In this document: positions 1-7,321 of the stretch, piece by piece
How the letters are laid out: the number at the start of each line of letters is the position of its first letter
How positions within the stretch are numbered: the first letter of the stretch is position 1
NCBI GenBank assembly: GCA_900754695.1
Contig: CAAEDU010000103.1
Coordinates: forward strand, 1-8,306
DNA length: 8,306 nucleotides
Reading direction: 5' to 3'
From: Clostridia bacterium
GTDB lineage: Bacteria > Bacillota > Clostridia > Christensenellales > CAG-917
Position numbers and translations under genes: made by a program
Notes under the pieces: model-generated
Seen by the model: the letters and a program-made list of their open reading frames with translations, nothing else
What the model was told of the DNA's origin: nothing
Database searches by the model: none

Positions 1-124
1 CGAAGGTGCCCCCTAAAACCGTGGGGCCCCGCAGGGGGGAATGGTTTTTGGGGGAACCCACAGGAGGGGGCTCAACAACACTTCAATGTCAGAGGACGAC
101 AGCCGAGATGAACGTTTGGCGGCG
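1..124. other. Non-coding or unassigned flank with a strong inverted repeat
   Basis: No gene is supported here. The stretch is dominated by runs of G and C. It can fold as a long stem: GGT (5-7), CCCCC (9-13) and AAAACC (15-20) pair with GGTTTT (43-48), GGGGG (50-54) and ACC (56-58), with only G8/A55 and T14/T49 unpaired. The loop contains GGGGCCCC at 23-30. On the plus strand one frame is open from base 1 to a TGA at 109-111, just before the hairpin at 125-156. It could be the tail of a convergent gene entering from the left, but the low-complexity Gly/Pro/Gln/Arg translation is not recognisable. A structured intergenic repeat is equally possible. Confidence 0.35.
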
Positions 125-138
125 AAAAGCCCGCGGCT

Positions 139-2742
<2,604 letters not shown>

Positions 2743-2755
2743 TGCATTCACCTCC

Positions 2756-3412
2756 TCAAATCAATCTCGCGCCGCTGTTGAGATAGGCGAGATACCTGTT
2801 CTCGATCTCCTCCGTCGAGGAGTATTCCCCCGCGAGATAGCTCTTCAGCATCTCGTCGAAGGTGGAGACATAGTCTCCTATCGCCCTGCCGATCTCGTCG
2901 TCGTCGTACACCGCCTCGCCGGGCAGAGCAAACGTCCTGCGGAACCTCCCCTCCTCCATCGCGTAACGCGGCACGTTGTCGCCGAAGAATTGCCTGAGAT
3001 AGATGTTCTCCAGCTGCATCCATATCTTGAAGAACCTCGTCAGCCCCAGCAGAAGATCGGGCGACGTGGTGCGGAAGAGGATCTTGAGCTGCCCTATCGT
3101 CCGCGCGGGAGTGCGCTCCATCTCCACCTCGTAGCGGATGGTGGGACGGTAATGATACCGCAGCACACTCTTGATGGACATCGTGAGACTGTTCGGCTCG
3201 GCATAGAGGCTGTAGTCCCCCCTGCCACCCATCAATTCCTCGATGACATCGAATATGTGCCCGACGTGCTTCTCGGGCGTCACCAGCGAGACGTGCTCGG
3301 CAAGGATCTGGTTGACCATGTTGGAACGGTTGGTCCCCTGCTCCGCCGCGAGCTTATCCACCGCGCGTATGACGTCCTCCGCCAACATCAGACTGTACAT
3401 GCTCTTTTTCAT
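2756..3412 (-). CDS. Ribbon-helix-helix-like (CopG/Arc type) putative regulator upstream of clpB
   Basis: A 218-residue soluble protein of unknown function. Residues 3-10 (SMYSLMLA) look like a short beta strand. They are followed by a helix (AEDVIRAVDKLAAEQG), the turn TNRSN, and a second helix (MVNQILAEHVS). This is the strand-helix-turn-helix pattern of ribbon-helix-helix DNA-binding domains. The remaining 155 or so residues have no motif I recognise; they are mixed alpha/beta, Arg-rich and aromatic, with an acidic stretch DDDE. The ATG at 3412 has an ideal GGAGG (3425-3421) 8 nt upstream. A longer reading from 3496 would start upstream of the promoter and is rejected. The TGA stop (2758-2756) runs directly into the clpB ribosome binding site, so the two are very likely translated from one mRNA. 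Inference: it may regulate this operon or the stress response. The fold call is by eye; cytosolic DNA binding is unproven. Confidence 0.8.
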   Translation of the reverse strand: MKKSMYSLMLAEDVIRAVDKLAAEQGTNRSNMVNQILAEHVSLVTPEKHVGHIFDVIEELMGGRGDYSLYAEPNSLTMSIKSVLRYHYRPTIRYEVEMERTPARTIGQLKILFRTTSPDLLLGLTRFFKIWMQLENIYLRQFFGDNVPRYAMEEGRFRRTFALPGEAVYDDDEIGRAIGDYVSTFDEMLKSYLAGEYSSTEEIENRYLAYLNSGARLI

Positions 3413-3443
3413 AGGCAAAGCCTCCGACACTTTCTGCCTGAAT

Positions 3444-3471
3444 AGTATATCCTGCTCTACAATTTTGTCAA
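3444..3471 (-). promoter_or_regulatory. Sigma-A-type promoter of the RHH-clpB operon
   Basis: On the minus strand a perfect -35 TTGACA (3471-3466) is separated by 16 nt from a -10 TATACT (3449-3444). Transcription should begin near 3437, leaving a leader of only about 25 nt that carries the GGAGG site of the first gene. No CIRCE element (TTAGCACTC-N9-GAGTGCTAA) and no tandem CtsR heptamers are visible around it, so control by the usual Gram-positive heat-shock repressors is not supported by the sequence. Confidence 0.85.
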
Positions 3472-3482
3472 CACTTTTATGT

Positions 3483-3500
3483 AAATTTCCCCGCAAATTT
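3483..3500. promoter_or_regulatory. Paired AAATTT motifs upstream of the operon promoter (candidate operator or UP element)
   Basis: Two identical self-complementary AAATTT hexamers (3483-3488 and 3495-3500) lie 12 bp apart, centre to centre, just upstream of the -35 box. A related GAATTTCC occurs again at 3527-3534. Evenly spaced short repeats are the kind of site that ribbon-helix-helix dimers bind cooperatively, but the AT-rich context also suits a plain UP element. The assignment is speculative. Confidence 0.2.
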
Positions 3501-3587
3501 TTTTGAATCCCGGCGAAATGAATACAGAATTTCCGTCTAATATAACATCGGATATTAAATCAGCCGAAAGAGTGTCTCGAAACGAAT

Positions 3588-3616
3588 CAACCCGACCGGT
3601 TGCGCCGGTCGGGTTG
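3588..3616 (-). terminator. Strong hairpin after the membrane-protein gene, possible terminator
   Basis: A perfect 12-bp stem pairs CAACCCGACCGG (3588-3599) with CCGGTCGGGTTG (3605-3616) around a 5-nt loop. It begins 22 nt after the stop of the minus-strand gene ending at 3639. The following minus-strand sequence (ATTCGTTTCG) is only moderately T-rich, so termination may be incomplete. The hairpin also insulates the downstream RHH-clpB promoter. Confidence 0.6.
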
Positions 3617-3638
3617 AGCGCTTTTGTCTGCCACATTC

Positions 3639-4358
3639 CTATTGCCCGCCGCCGCCGCGGATGTAGAGGTGGCGCGTGGTGAGGGGCGGGATGCGGAGGG
3701 CGAGTTTTTTGTCCAAAAAGACATAGAGCCTGCCGAGGGCGTAGAATGCCGCCGCCATCACGGGGACGACGAGCGCGACCCAGCCGCCTATGACGTCCAC
3801 GTCGATGAAGGGATAGGGATAGCGCGTGGTGCCGTAAAAAGGCGCGCCCACTTCCGCGCGGATGAAGATGAAGACGGCGTACGCGATGGGATATATGAGC
3901 CAGATGGCGGCGTCCTTTGCGCGCAGTCTGCCGTGGGGGAGAAAGAGGATCCAGTCCGCGATGGCGAGGAGGGGGACGACGCCGTGCACCGTATAGTTGG
4001 CGGTGCTGACGAGCGCGGCGCGGGAGGGGTCTCCGCCGCCCATGTCGAAGTTCTGCCAGGAGAGCATCGCCCAATAGACCACGAAGGTGATGGTGATGAA
4101 GAAGGTGAGCGCGAGCTGCAAGGACACGCCGAGGTGAGCGACCTCACCGCGCACTCCCCTCCTTCTCAGCTGCACCGCCGTCATCACGGTGAGAGCGATG
4201 AACGCCGCGGTGGTGAAGATGTTGGTCTGCATGGTGAAATAGGAGAGCATGAGGCTCGCGTCCGTCATGGTGAGCATGACCGCGATGCCGAACACCCCGA
4301 GCACCGAACCCACCGCTCTCAGCACGAGCGCCGCTATCCTGTTTGCGCACAAAGTCAT
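3639..4358 (-). CDS. Six-helix integral membrane protein, Pr6Pr-like
   Basis: A 239-residue, very hydrophobic protein with about six membrane segments (roughly 9-29, 46-63, 76-98, 119-140, 149-167, 187-214). Its motifs match my memory of the uncharacterised bacterial Pr6Pr membrane proteins: YFTMQTN (40-46), His-125 and Pro-129 in HGVVP followed by ADW (134-136), and YPYPFID (180-186). The eukaryotic AIG1/ADTRP (FAR-17a) proteins share a similar plan and are Thr/His lipid-ester hydrolases. Whether the Thr in YFTMQTN and His-125 do the same here is only an analogy. The ribosome binding site is weak (GAGAG about 8 nt before the ATG). The gene is monocistronic, with its own promoter and a hairpin downstream. 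No substrate can be assigned. Confidence 0.85.
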   Translation of the reverse strand: MTLCANRIAALVLRAVGSVLGVFGIAVMLTMTDASLMLSYFTMQTNIFTTAAFIALTVMTAVQLRRRGVRGEVAHLGVSLQLALTFFITITFVVYWAMLSWQNFDMGGGDPSRAALVSTANYTVHGVVPLLAIADWILFLPHGRLRAKDAAIWLIYPIAYAVFIFIRAEVGAPFYGTTRYPYPFIDVDVIGGWVALVVPVMAAAFYALGRLYVFLDKKLALRIPPLTTRHLYIRGGGGQ

Positions 4359-4449
4359 AGTTTATCTCTCTGTATGCGCGGCTTAACACCGCGTTTGTGT
4401 CATTTGTCTCGCGCTGACGTGCACTTCACGCACACCGTCCCGCACTCCC

Positions 4450-4478
4450 ATTATACCCGCCCCCGCCCTCTTTTGCAA
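4450..4478 (-). promoter_or_regulatory. Sigma-A-type promoter of the six-helix membrane protein gene
   Basis: On the minus strand TTGCAA (4478-4473) is followed after 17 nt by a perfect TATAAT (4455-4450). The predicted start near 4443 gives a leader of about 85 nt. Near its 3' end the leader contains a small hairpin, CGCGG (4377-4381) pairing with CCGCG (4389-4393). I recognise no riboswitch in it. The -35 box lies 13 nt from the end of the neighbouring palindrome. Confidence 0.75.
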
Positions 4479-4490
4479 GTGCGGCTTATC

Positions 4491-4655
4491 ATGCCGGAGC
4501 GGAATAATGCGAACACGCCCTCAGAGCAATTCTTTCCGGCGCCCAAGCACGGGAACCCCTTGCCAATATGTAAACTATTGCCTGCGGGTTTTCCGCGTTT
4601 GCTCATCCGAAAATCTCTTGCTCTGAGAGCGGTTCTTATTATTTCGCTCCGGCAT
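4491..4655. repeat. 165-bp imperfect palindrome built from two facing copies of a short reading frame
   Basis: The left end (ATGCCGGAGCG, 4491-4501) is the exact reverse complement of the right end (4645-4655). Pairing continues inward: AATAAT (4503-4508 with 4638-4643), GAAC (4511-4514 with 4632-4635) and CTCAGAGCAA (4520-4529 with 4618-4627). Only a few mismatches and one extra base (A4515) interrupt it over about 40 nt. Inner pairing is weaker but recognisable down to CCAATA/TATTGC around a short centre near 4572. Similarity stops abruptly outside both ends and I see no clear target-site duplication. Read inward, each arm starts with ATG and encodes MPERNNxN. The left arm carries a +1 shift after codon 8 that is compensated before codon 15, and has no early stop. 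It could be a small mobile or fold-back element, or an inverted duplication of a tiny gene. It occupies most of the gap between mntP and the next promoter. Confidence 0.7.
4575..4655 (-). CDS. Possible 26-residue basic peptide, MPERNN family (right arm of palindrome)
   Basis: ATG at 4655 and TAG at 4577-4575 give a 26-residue peptide starting MPERNNKNRSQSKRF and ending in a Lys/Arg-rich tail. Compared codon by codon with the frame at 8224, it shares M1, P2, R4, N5, N6, N8, Q11, R14, F15 and E18 without gaps, plus D/E at 3 and K/R at 13. The Arg and Pro codons differ only synonymously. That pattern favours a once-translated, selected peptide. Against it, the upstream GGGGG (4663-4659) is only 3 nt from the ATG, a hairpin (4681-4686 with 4662-4667) covers it, and there is no obvious promoter. 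The family is not recognised. This may be a functional microprotein or a repeat derived from one. Confidence 0.3.
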   Translation of the reverse strand: MPERNNKNRSQSKRFSDEQTRKTRRQ

Positions 4656-4711
4656 TTTCCCCCGAGACGAAACGAACGGATCTCGGCGCGTTTTTTCGGA
4701 GCTTTTCATAG

Positions 4712-4738
4712 AAAAACGCGGCGAATGAGTTCGCCGCG
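4712..4738 (-). terminator. Intrinsic terminator of mntP
   Basis: On the minus strand CGCGGCGAA (4738-4730) pairs with TTCGCCGCG (4725-4717) across a 4-nt loop, followed at once by TTTTT (4716-4712). This is a textbook Rho-independent terminator 33 nt beyond the mntP stop codon. The distal CGCG plus T-run could alternatively pair with CGCGTTTTT at 4687-4695, but the main 9-bp stem is clearly more stable. Confidence 0.92.
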
Positions 4739-4770
4739 GGGTCGAGGTGTGCGCCAAAGGCAGCGTGCAG

Positions 4771-5421
4771 TCAGAGGACGAGCACGCCGAGGTGCTCGAG
4801 CAATATCTTCAAGCCTATGAGGAAGAGGAGCACTCCGCCCGCGAGTTCCGCCTTGCCGCGGAATCTGCCGCCCGCCTTGGTGCCGACGAGCACGCCGAGG
4901 AAGGAGATGACGAAGGTGGTGACGCCGATGAGGGCGATCGCAAGCCAAATGTCCACCGCAAGGAAGGCGAAGGAGACGCCGACGGCGAGCGCGTCTATGC
5001 TCGTTGCAACGGACATCACAAGGAGGGTCTTGACGCCGAGCTCGAGCTTCTCTGCACGGGCGGAGAGGAGGGTGACGCGGGGCGGGTGCGCAATGAGGAT
5101 GGGAGAGGGCTCCGCCCGTCTGTTTCTGCTTTCTCTTAGTTCCTTTTCGCTCTCTATGCCTTCCGCGAACATCCTGATGCCGAGGAATGCGAGCAATATA
5201 AAGGCGATCCAATGATCCGCCGCGGTGATGTATTCCGCAAATTGCGAAGCCACCGCCCAGCCGATGAGGGGCATCAGCGCCTGGAACAGCCCGAAACAGA
5301 GCGCGATGAGCAGCGCATAGCGAAGCACAAAGCGCTTCATTTCCACGCCCTTGCACATCGCGACGGCGCATGCGTCCGCCGAAAGGCTGAGCCCGGTGAG
5401 GAAAATTTCCCAGATCCGCAT
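4771..5421 (-). CDS. mntP: Manganese efflux pump MntP
   Basis: Inner-membrane Mn2+ exporter of the MntP family, which lowers cytoplasmic manganese. The 216 residues form about six hydrophobic segments in two related halves. Each half carries a conserved acidic motif of the family: LSLSADACAVAMCKG with Asp-16, and SIDALAVGVSFAF with Asp-143. The central cytoplasmic loop (about 90-130, rich in Glu, Arg and Pro) is longer than in E. coli MntP, which has 188 residues. The ATG at 5421 is chosen because AGGAG (5432-5428) lies 6 nt upstream and the protein begins directly with the first helix. An ATG at 5523 in the same frame would start inside the riboswitch and is rejected. Expression is evidently controlled by the manganese-sensing leader upstream, which supports the assignment independently. 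The gene is monocistronic, with its own terminator. Confidence 0.95.
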   Translation of the reverse strand: MRIWEIFLTGLSLSADACAVAMCKGVEMKRFVLRYALLIALCFGLFQALMPLIGWAVASQFAEYITAADHWIAFILLAFLGIRMFAEGIESEKELRESRNRRAEPSPILIAHPPRVTLLSARAEKLELGVKTLLVMSVATSIDALAVGVSFAFLAVDIWLAIALIGVTTFVISFLGVLVGTKAGGRFRGKAELAGGVLLFLIGLKILLEHLGVLVL

Positions 5422-5466
5422 AGTCTGCTCCTTTTTGTCCTTTGAGAAAGAGTGCCGCCCGCGGTC

Positions 5467-5501
5467 AAAAGAAAAACTCACACACGAAACCATGTGTGAG
5501 T
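5467..5501 (-). terminator. Regulated terminator hairpin of the mntP riboswitch
   Basis: On the minus strand ACTCACACA (5501-5493) pairs with TGTGTGAGT (5484-5476), followed by a T-rich run (5476-5467, TTTTTCTTTT). The first arm contains CTCAC (5500-5496), which is also the 3' strand of the aptamer's closing helix, so the two structures exclude each other. Ligand-stabilised aptamer should block this terminator and switch transcription on, as known for transcriptional members of this riboswitch class. Confidence 0.88.
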
Positions 5502-5577
5502 CTTGCCGTTTAATATAAGCCACGCCGAGAGGCGAGTGTGTTGACTTATAACGGGGCGCCGCCGGCTACTCCCTCAC
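5496..5577 (-). promoter_or_regulatory. yybP-ykoY manganese riboswitch aptamer
   Basis: The mntP leader carries the class hallmarks in order: GGGAGTAGC (5573-5565), GTCAACACACTC (5545-5534), GTGGCTTATA (5523-5514) and GGCAAGACTC (5507-5498). The closing helix P1 is GTGAG (5577-5573) with CTCAC (5500-5496). Internal helices include CCGTT with AACGG, TATAAG with CTTATA, and a CGCC-TCTC-GGCG hairpin. This class senses Mn2+ and commonly precedes mntP and related exporters. Transcription is predicted to begin at about 5578, so the aptamer occupies the very 5' end of the RNA. Together with the overlapping terminator it forms a Mn2+-dependent ON switch. Confidence 0.93.
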
Positions 5578-5584
5578 TGCGTAT

Positions 5585-5613
5585 AATTTAGCATAGGCTA
5601 ACAGGCTTGTCAA
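5585..5613 (-). promoter_or_regulatory. Promoter of the mntP riboswitch-mntP transcript
   Basis: A perfect -35 TTGACA (5613-5608) and a -10 TAAATT (5590-5585) are separated by 17 nt on the minus strand, with an extended TG element (5593-5592) in front of the -10. The predicted start lies immediately before the aptamer. It diverges from the tmk promoter; the two -35 boxes are about 40 bp apart. Confidence 0.85.
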
Positions 5614-5629
5614 TGATGACCGGGAGCGG

Positions 5630-5648
5630 GATCGAAAAAAATTCGATC
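5630..5648. promoter_or_regulatory. Perfect inverted repeat between the divergent mntP and tmk promoters
   Basis: GATCGAA (5630-5636) and TTCGATC (5642-5648) form a perfect 7-bp dyad around AAAAA. The site lies between the two divergent -35 boxes, 16 bp from that of mntP and 5 bp from that of tmk, which is a typical place for an operator. It does not match the MntR or LexA boxes I know. It may be a regulator site or a chance AT-rich dyad. Confidence 0.35.
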
Positions 5649-5653
5649 AGAGA

Positions 5654-5682
5654 TTGAGAATGGCGCGAAGGTATGGTATAAT
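5654..5682 (+). promoter_or_regulatory. Promoter of the tmk-holB-ricT operon
   Basis: TTGAGA (5654-5659), a 17-nt spacer and a perfect TATAAT (5677-5682), preceded by an extended TGG (5674-5676). Transcription should begin near 5689. The first bases of the RNA can form a small hairpin (TGCGGG 5691-5696 with CCCGCA 5711-5716). The tmk ribosome binding site (GAGGGA, 5733-5738) follows. Confidence 0.88.
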
Positions 5683-5741
5683 GTTTTGAGTGCGGGCACG
5701 CGAAGGCGCACCCGCAAGCGAGAGAAAACACAGAGGGAACT

Positions 5742-6350
5742 ATGTTCGTCACATTCGAGGGTTGCGAAGGCGTTGGAAAATCCACTCAGCTCAACATGCT
5801 GAAAGACTATCTGAAGAGCACGGGGCAGGACGCGGTGTACGTCCGCGAGCCCGGCAGCACCGCCATCTCGGAGAAGATCCGCGCCATCATCCTCGATCCC
5901 GCCAACACGGAAATGACCGCCCGCACGGAGGCGCTCCTCTACGCCGCGGCGCGCGCGCAACTTGTGGACGAGGTCATCCTGCCTGCGCTTGCGGAGGGCA
6001 GGACGGTCATCTGCGACAGGTATGTCGACTCCTCCGCCGCCTATCAGGGCTACGCGCGGGGCTTGGGCATCGAATATATCCGTTCCGTCAACTCCTATGC
6101 GCTCGAAAAGGCGATGCCGGATGTGACCGTCTTCATCGACCTGCGCCCTTCCGCCGCGTTCAGAAGCGTGCGCAGAGAGGACAGGCTGGAGCGCGAAGAA
6201 GCACAGTTCCACGACAGAGTGTATGACGGCTATATCGCACAATCCCGCACTTCAAACGGCAGATTTGTGATGATAAAACCCGAAAAGGACAAAAACGAGA
6301 CCCATCGCAAGATCATTGCCGCGCTCAGGGAAAGGGGTGCGATCAAGTGA
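5742..6350 (+). CDS. tmk: Thymidylate kinase
   Basis: Cytosolic kinase that converts dTMP to dTDP with ATP, an essential step of dTTP synthesis. Its 202 residues are normal for the family. The P-loop is GCEGVGKST (7-15). REPGST (35-40) is the dTMP-binding loop, with Ser in place of the more common second Gly of REPGGT. The DRY motif is CDRYVDSSAAYQG (91-103), and the lid region is near REDRLER (145-151), followed by FHDRVYDGY. The ATG at 5742 has GAGGGA just upstream and starts directly with the first beta strand (FVTFEG). It is the first gene of a plus-strand operon. Its TGA overlaps the GTG start of holB by 4 nt (GTGA), which implies translational coupling between nucleotide supply and the replication gene. 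Confidence 0.97.
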   Translation: MFVTFEGCEGVGKSTQLNMLKDYLKSTGQDAVYVREPGSTAISEKIRAIILDPANTEMTARTEALLYAAARAQLVDEVILPALAEGRTVICDRYVDSSAAYQGYARGLGIEYIRSVNSYALEKAMPDVTVFIDLRPSAAFRSVRREDRLEREEAQFHDRVYDGYIAQSRTSNGRFVMIKPEKDKNETHRKIIAALRERGAIK

Positions 6351-7321
6351 GACCCGTCTTTGAAAAAACGCTGCGCGGGAGCCGCGCGTTCAAGCTCGTC
6401 GCAAAGGACGGAGAGGGAAAGGGCGGGCACGCCTATATGATCATCTCCCCCGACGACGACACCGTGCGGGACTTCTTCACCCTCGTCGCCGCGAGGATGT
6501 ATTGCGAGACGGGAGACGCGTGCATGCGCTGCCGCGGCTGCCGCACCACTCTGGACGGCAACAACCCCGACGCATTCTTCGTCAACCCAAAATGCGAGCG
6601 GCTCAAGGTGCAGGACGTCAAGGACCTCATCTCCGAAGTGAGCATAAAAGCGCTGAGCGGCGTGAAGACTTTCTTTGTCATGCGGGCGGACCTCATGGCT
6701 CCCGACGCGCAGAACAAGCTGCTGAAGACCCTCGAAGAGCCCCCGGAAGGCGTGGTCATCTTCCTCGGCGTGGCGAACGAGGCGGGGATGCTGGACACCG
6801 TCAAGTCGCGGTGCAGAAAGATATATCTCGACGTCTTCGACCGCGAGACGGTCTATGAAGCTCTGCTCGGCGCGGGGTGCGACGCGGAGAGCGCCGCAGT
6901 CGCCGCGTCCTGCTCGGAGGGACAGCTCGGCAAAGCTCTCGGCATCGCGCGCTCACCCGAATACGGCGCGCACTACTCTGACGCCCTCACCATGCTCGAG
7001 AGGCTGAAAAAGAGCCGCGACATACTTTCTGCGGAGCTCGTCCCCTCTCTGAAGGCGGACGCGGGCGAGTTCCTCAAAGTGCTTGCCGTCGTCGTCCGCG
7101 ACGTCATCGCGGCAAAGCGGGGCGACCCCCTCTTCTTCGGGGCGGAGATCACCTCGCGGATAGAGAGCATCGCGCAAGGCTTCTCCCTCCGCGCGCTCGC
7201 TCTCACCGAAAACGCCATCAATCGCGCGCAGGAAAAACTCTCGTTCACGGTCAATCAGACCGCCGTGGAGGACAGCCTGCTCTTCGACATCCTGGAGGTC
7301 AAACACAAATGGCAATCATAG
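6347..7321 (+). CDS. holB: DNA polymerase III, delta-prime subunit
   Basis: Clamp-loader subunit that helps place the beta sliding clamp on DNA at the replication fork. Its 324 residues show the typical AAA+-like clamp-loader features: HAYMIIS (28-34) followed by a degenerate P-loop (PDDDTV instead of GxxGxGK, as expected because delta-prime does not bind ATP), a four-Cys zinc module (Cys-53, 59, 62, 65), NNPDAFFV (72-79), the family signature NKLLKTLEEPP (123-133) and the SRC motif (154-156) that supplies the trans arginine finger. The alpha-helical remainder fits the collar domain. It starts at GTG 6347, overlapping the end of tmk by 4 nt. Its stop overlaps the start of ricT by 13 nt. In Bacillus subtilis, yaaQ (darA) and yaaR lie between tmk and holB; here they are absent. 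Confidence 0.95.
   Translation: MRPVFEKTLRGSRAFKLVAKDGEGKGGHAYMIISPDDDTVRDFFTLVAARMYCETGDACMRCRGCRTTLDGNNPDAFFVNPKCERLKVQDVKDLISEVSIKALSGVKTFFVMRADLMAPDAQNKLLKTLEEPPEGVVIFLGVANEAGMLDTVKSRCRKIYLDVFDRETVYEALLGAGCDAESAAVAASCSEGQLGKALGIARSPEYGAHYSDALTMLERLKKSRDILSAELVPSLKADAGEFLKVLAVVVRDVIAAKRGDPLFFGAEITSRIESIAQGFSLRALALTENAINRAQEKLSFTVNQTAVEDSLLFDILEVKHKWQS

Noticed and set aside
3413..3496. N-terminal extension of the RHH-like protein to an ATG at 3496
   Set aside because: That start lies upstream of the TTGACA/TATACT promoter, while the ATG at 3412 has a perfect GGAGG 8 nt upstream.
3413..3540. CIRCE or CtsR operator upstream of the clpB operon
   Set aside because: Looked for TTAGCACTC-N9-GAGTGCTAA and tandem GGTCAAA-type heptamers on both strands; neither is present.
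4687..4720. Alternative hairpin CGCGTTTTT with AAAAACGCG, resembling an anti-terminator of the mntP terminator
   Set aside because: It lies at the end of a gene with nothing obvious to regulate immediately downstream, and the 9-bp GC-rich terminator stem should win; probably a chance T-run pairing.
3624..4820. Plus-strand open frame of 398 codons across two genes and the palindrome
   Set aside because: It runs antisense through the membrane-protein gene, its promoter, the palindrome, the mntP terminator and the mntP end, so it cannot be a single gene. Only the short MPERNN start inside it is of interest.
5422..5523. N-terminal extension of MntP to an ATG at 5523
   Set aside because: It would begin inside the riboswitch aptamer and translate through the terminator hairpin; the ATG at 5421 has a good AGGAG and matches the family N terminus.
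5630..5648. LexA (SOS) box reading of the GATCGAA/TTCGATC dyad
   Set aside because: The Bacillota SOS box is CGAAC-N4-GTTCG; both the sequence of the half sites and the spacing differ.
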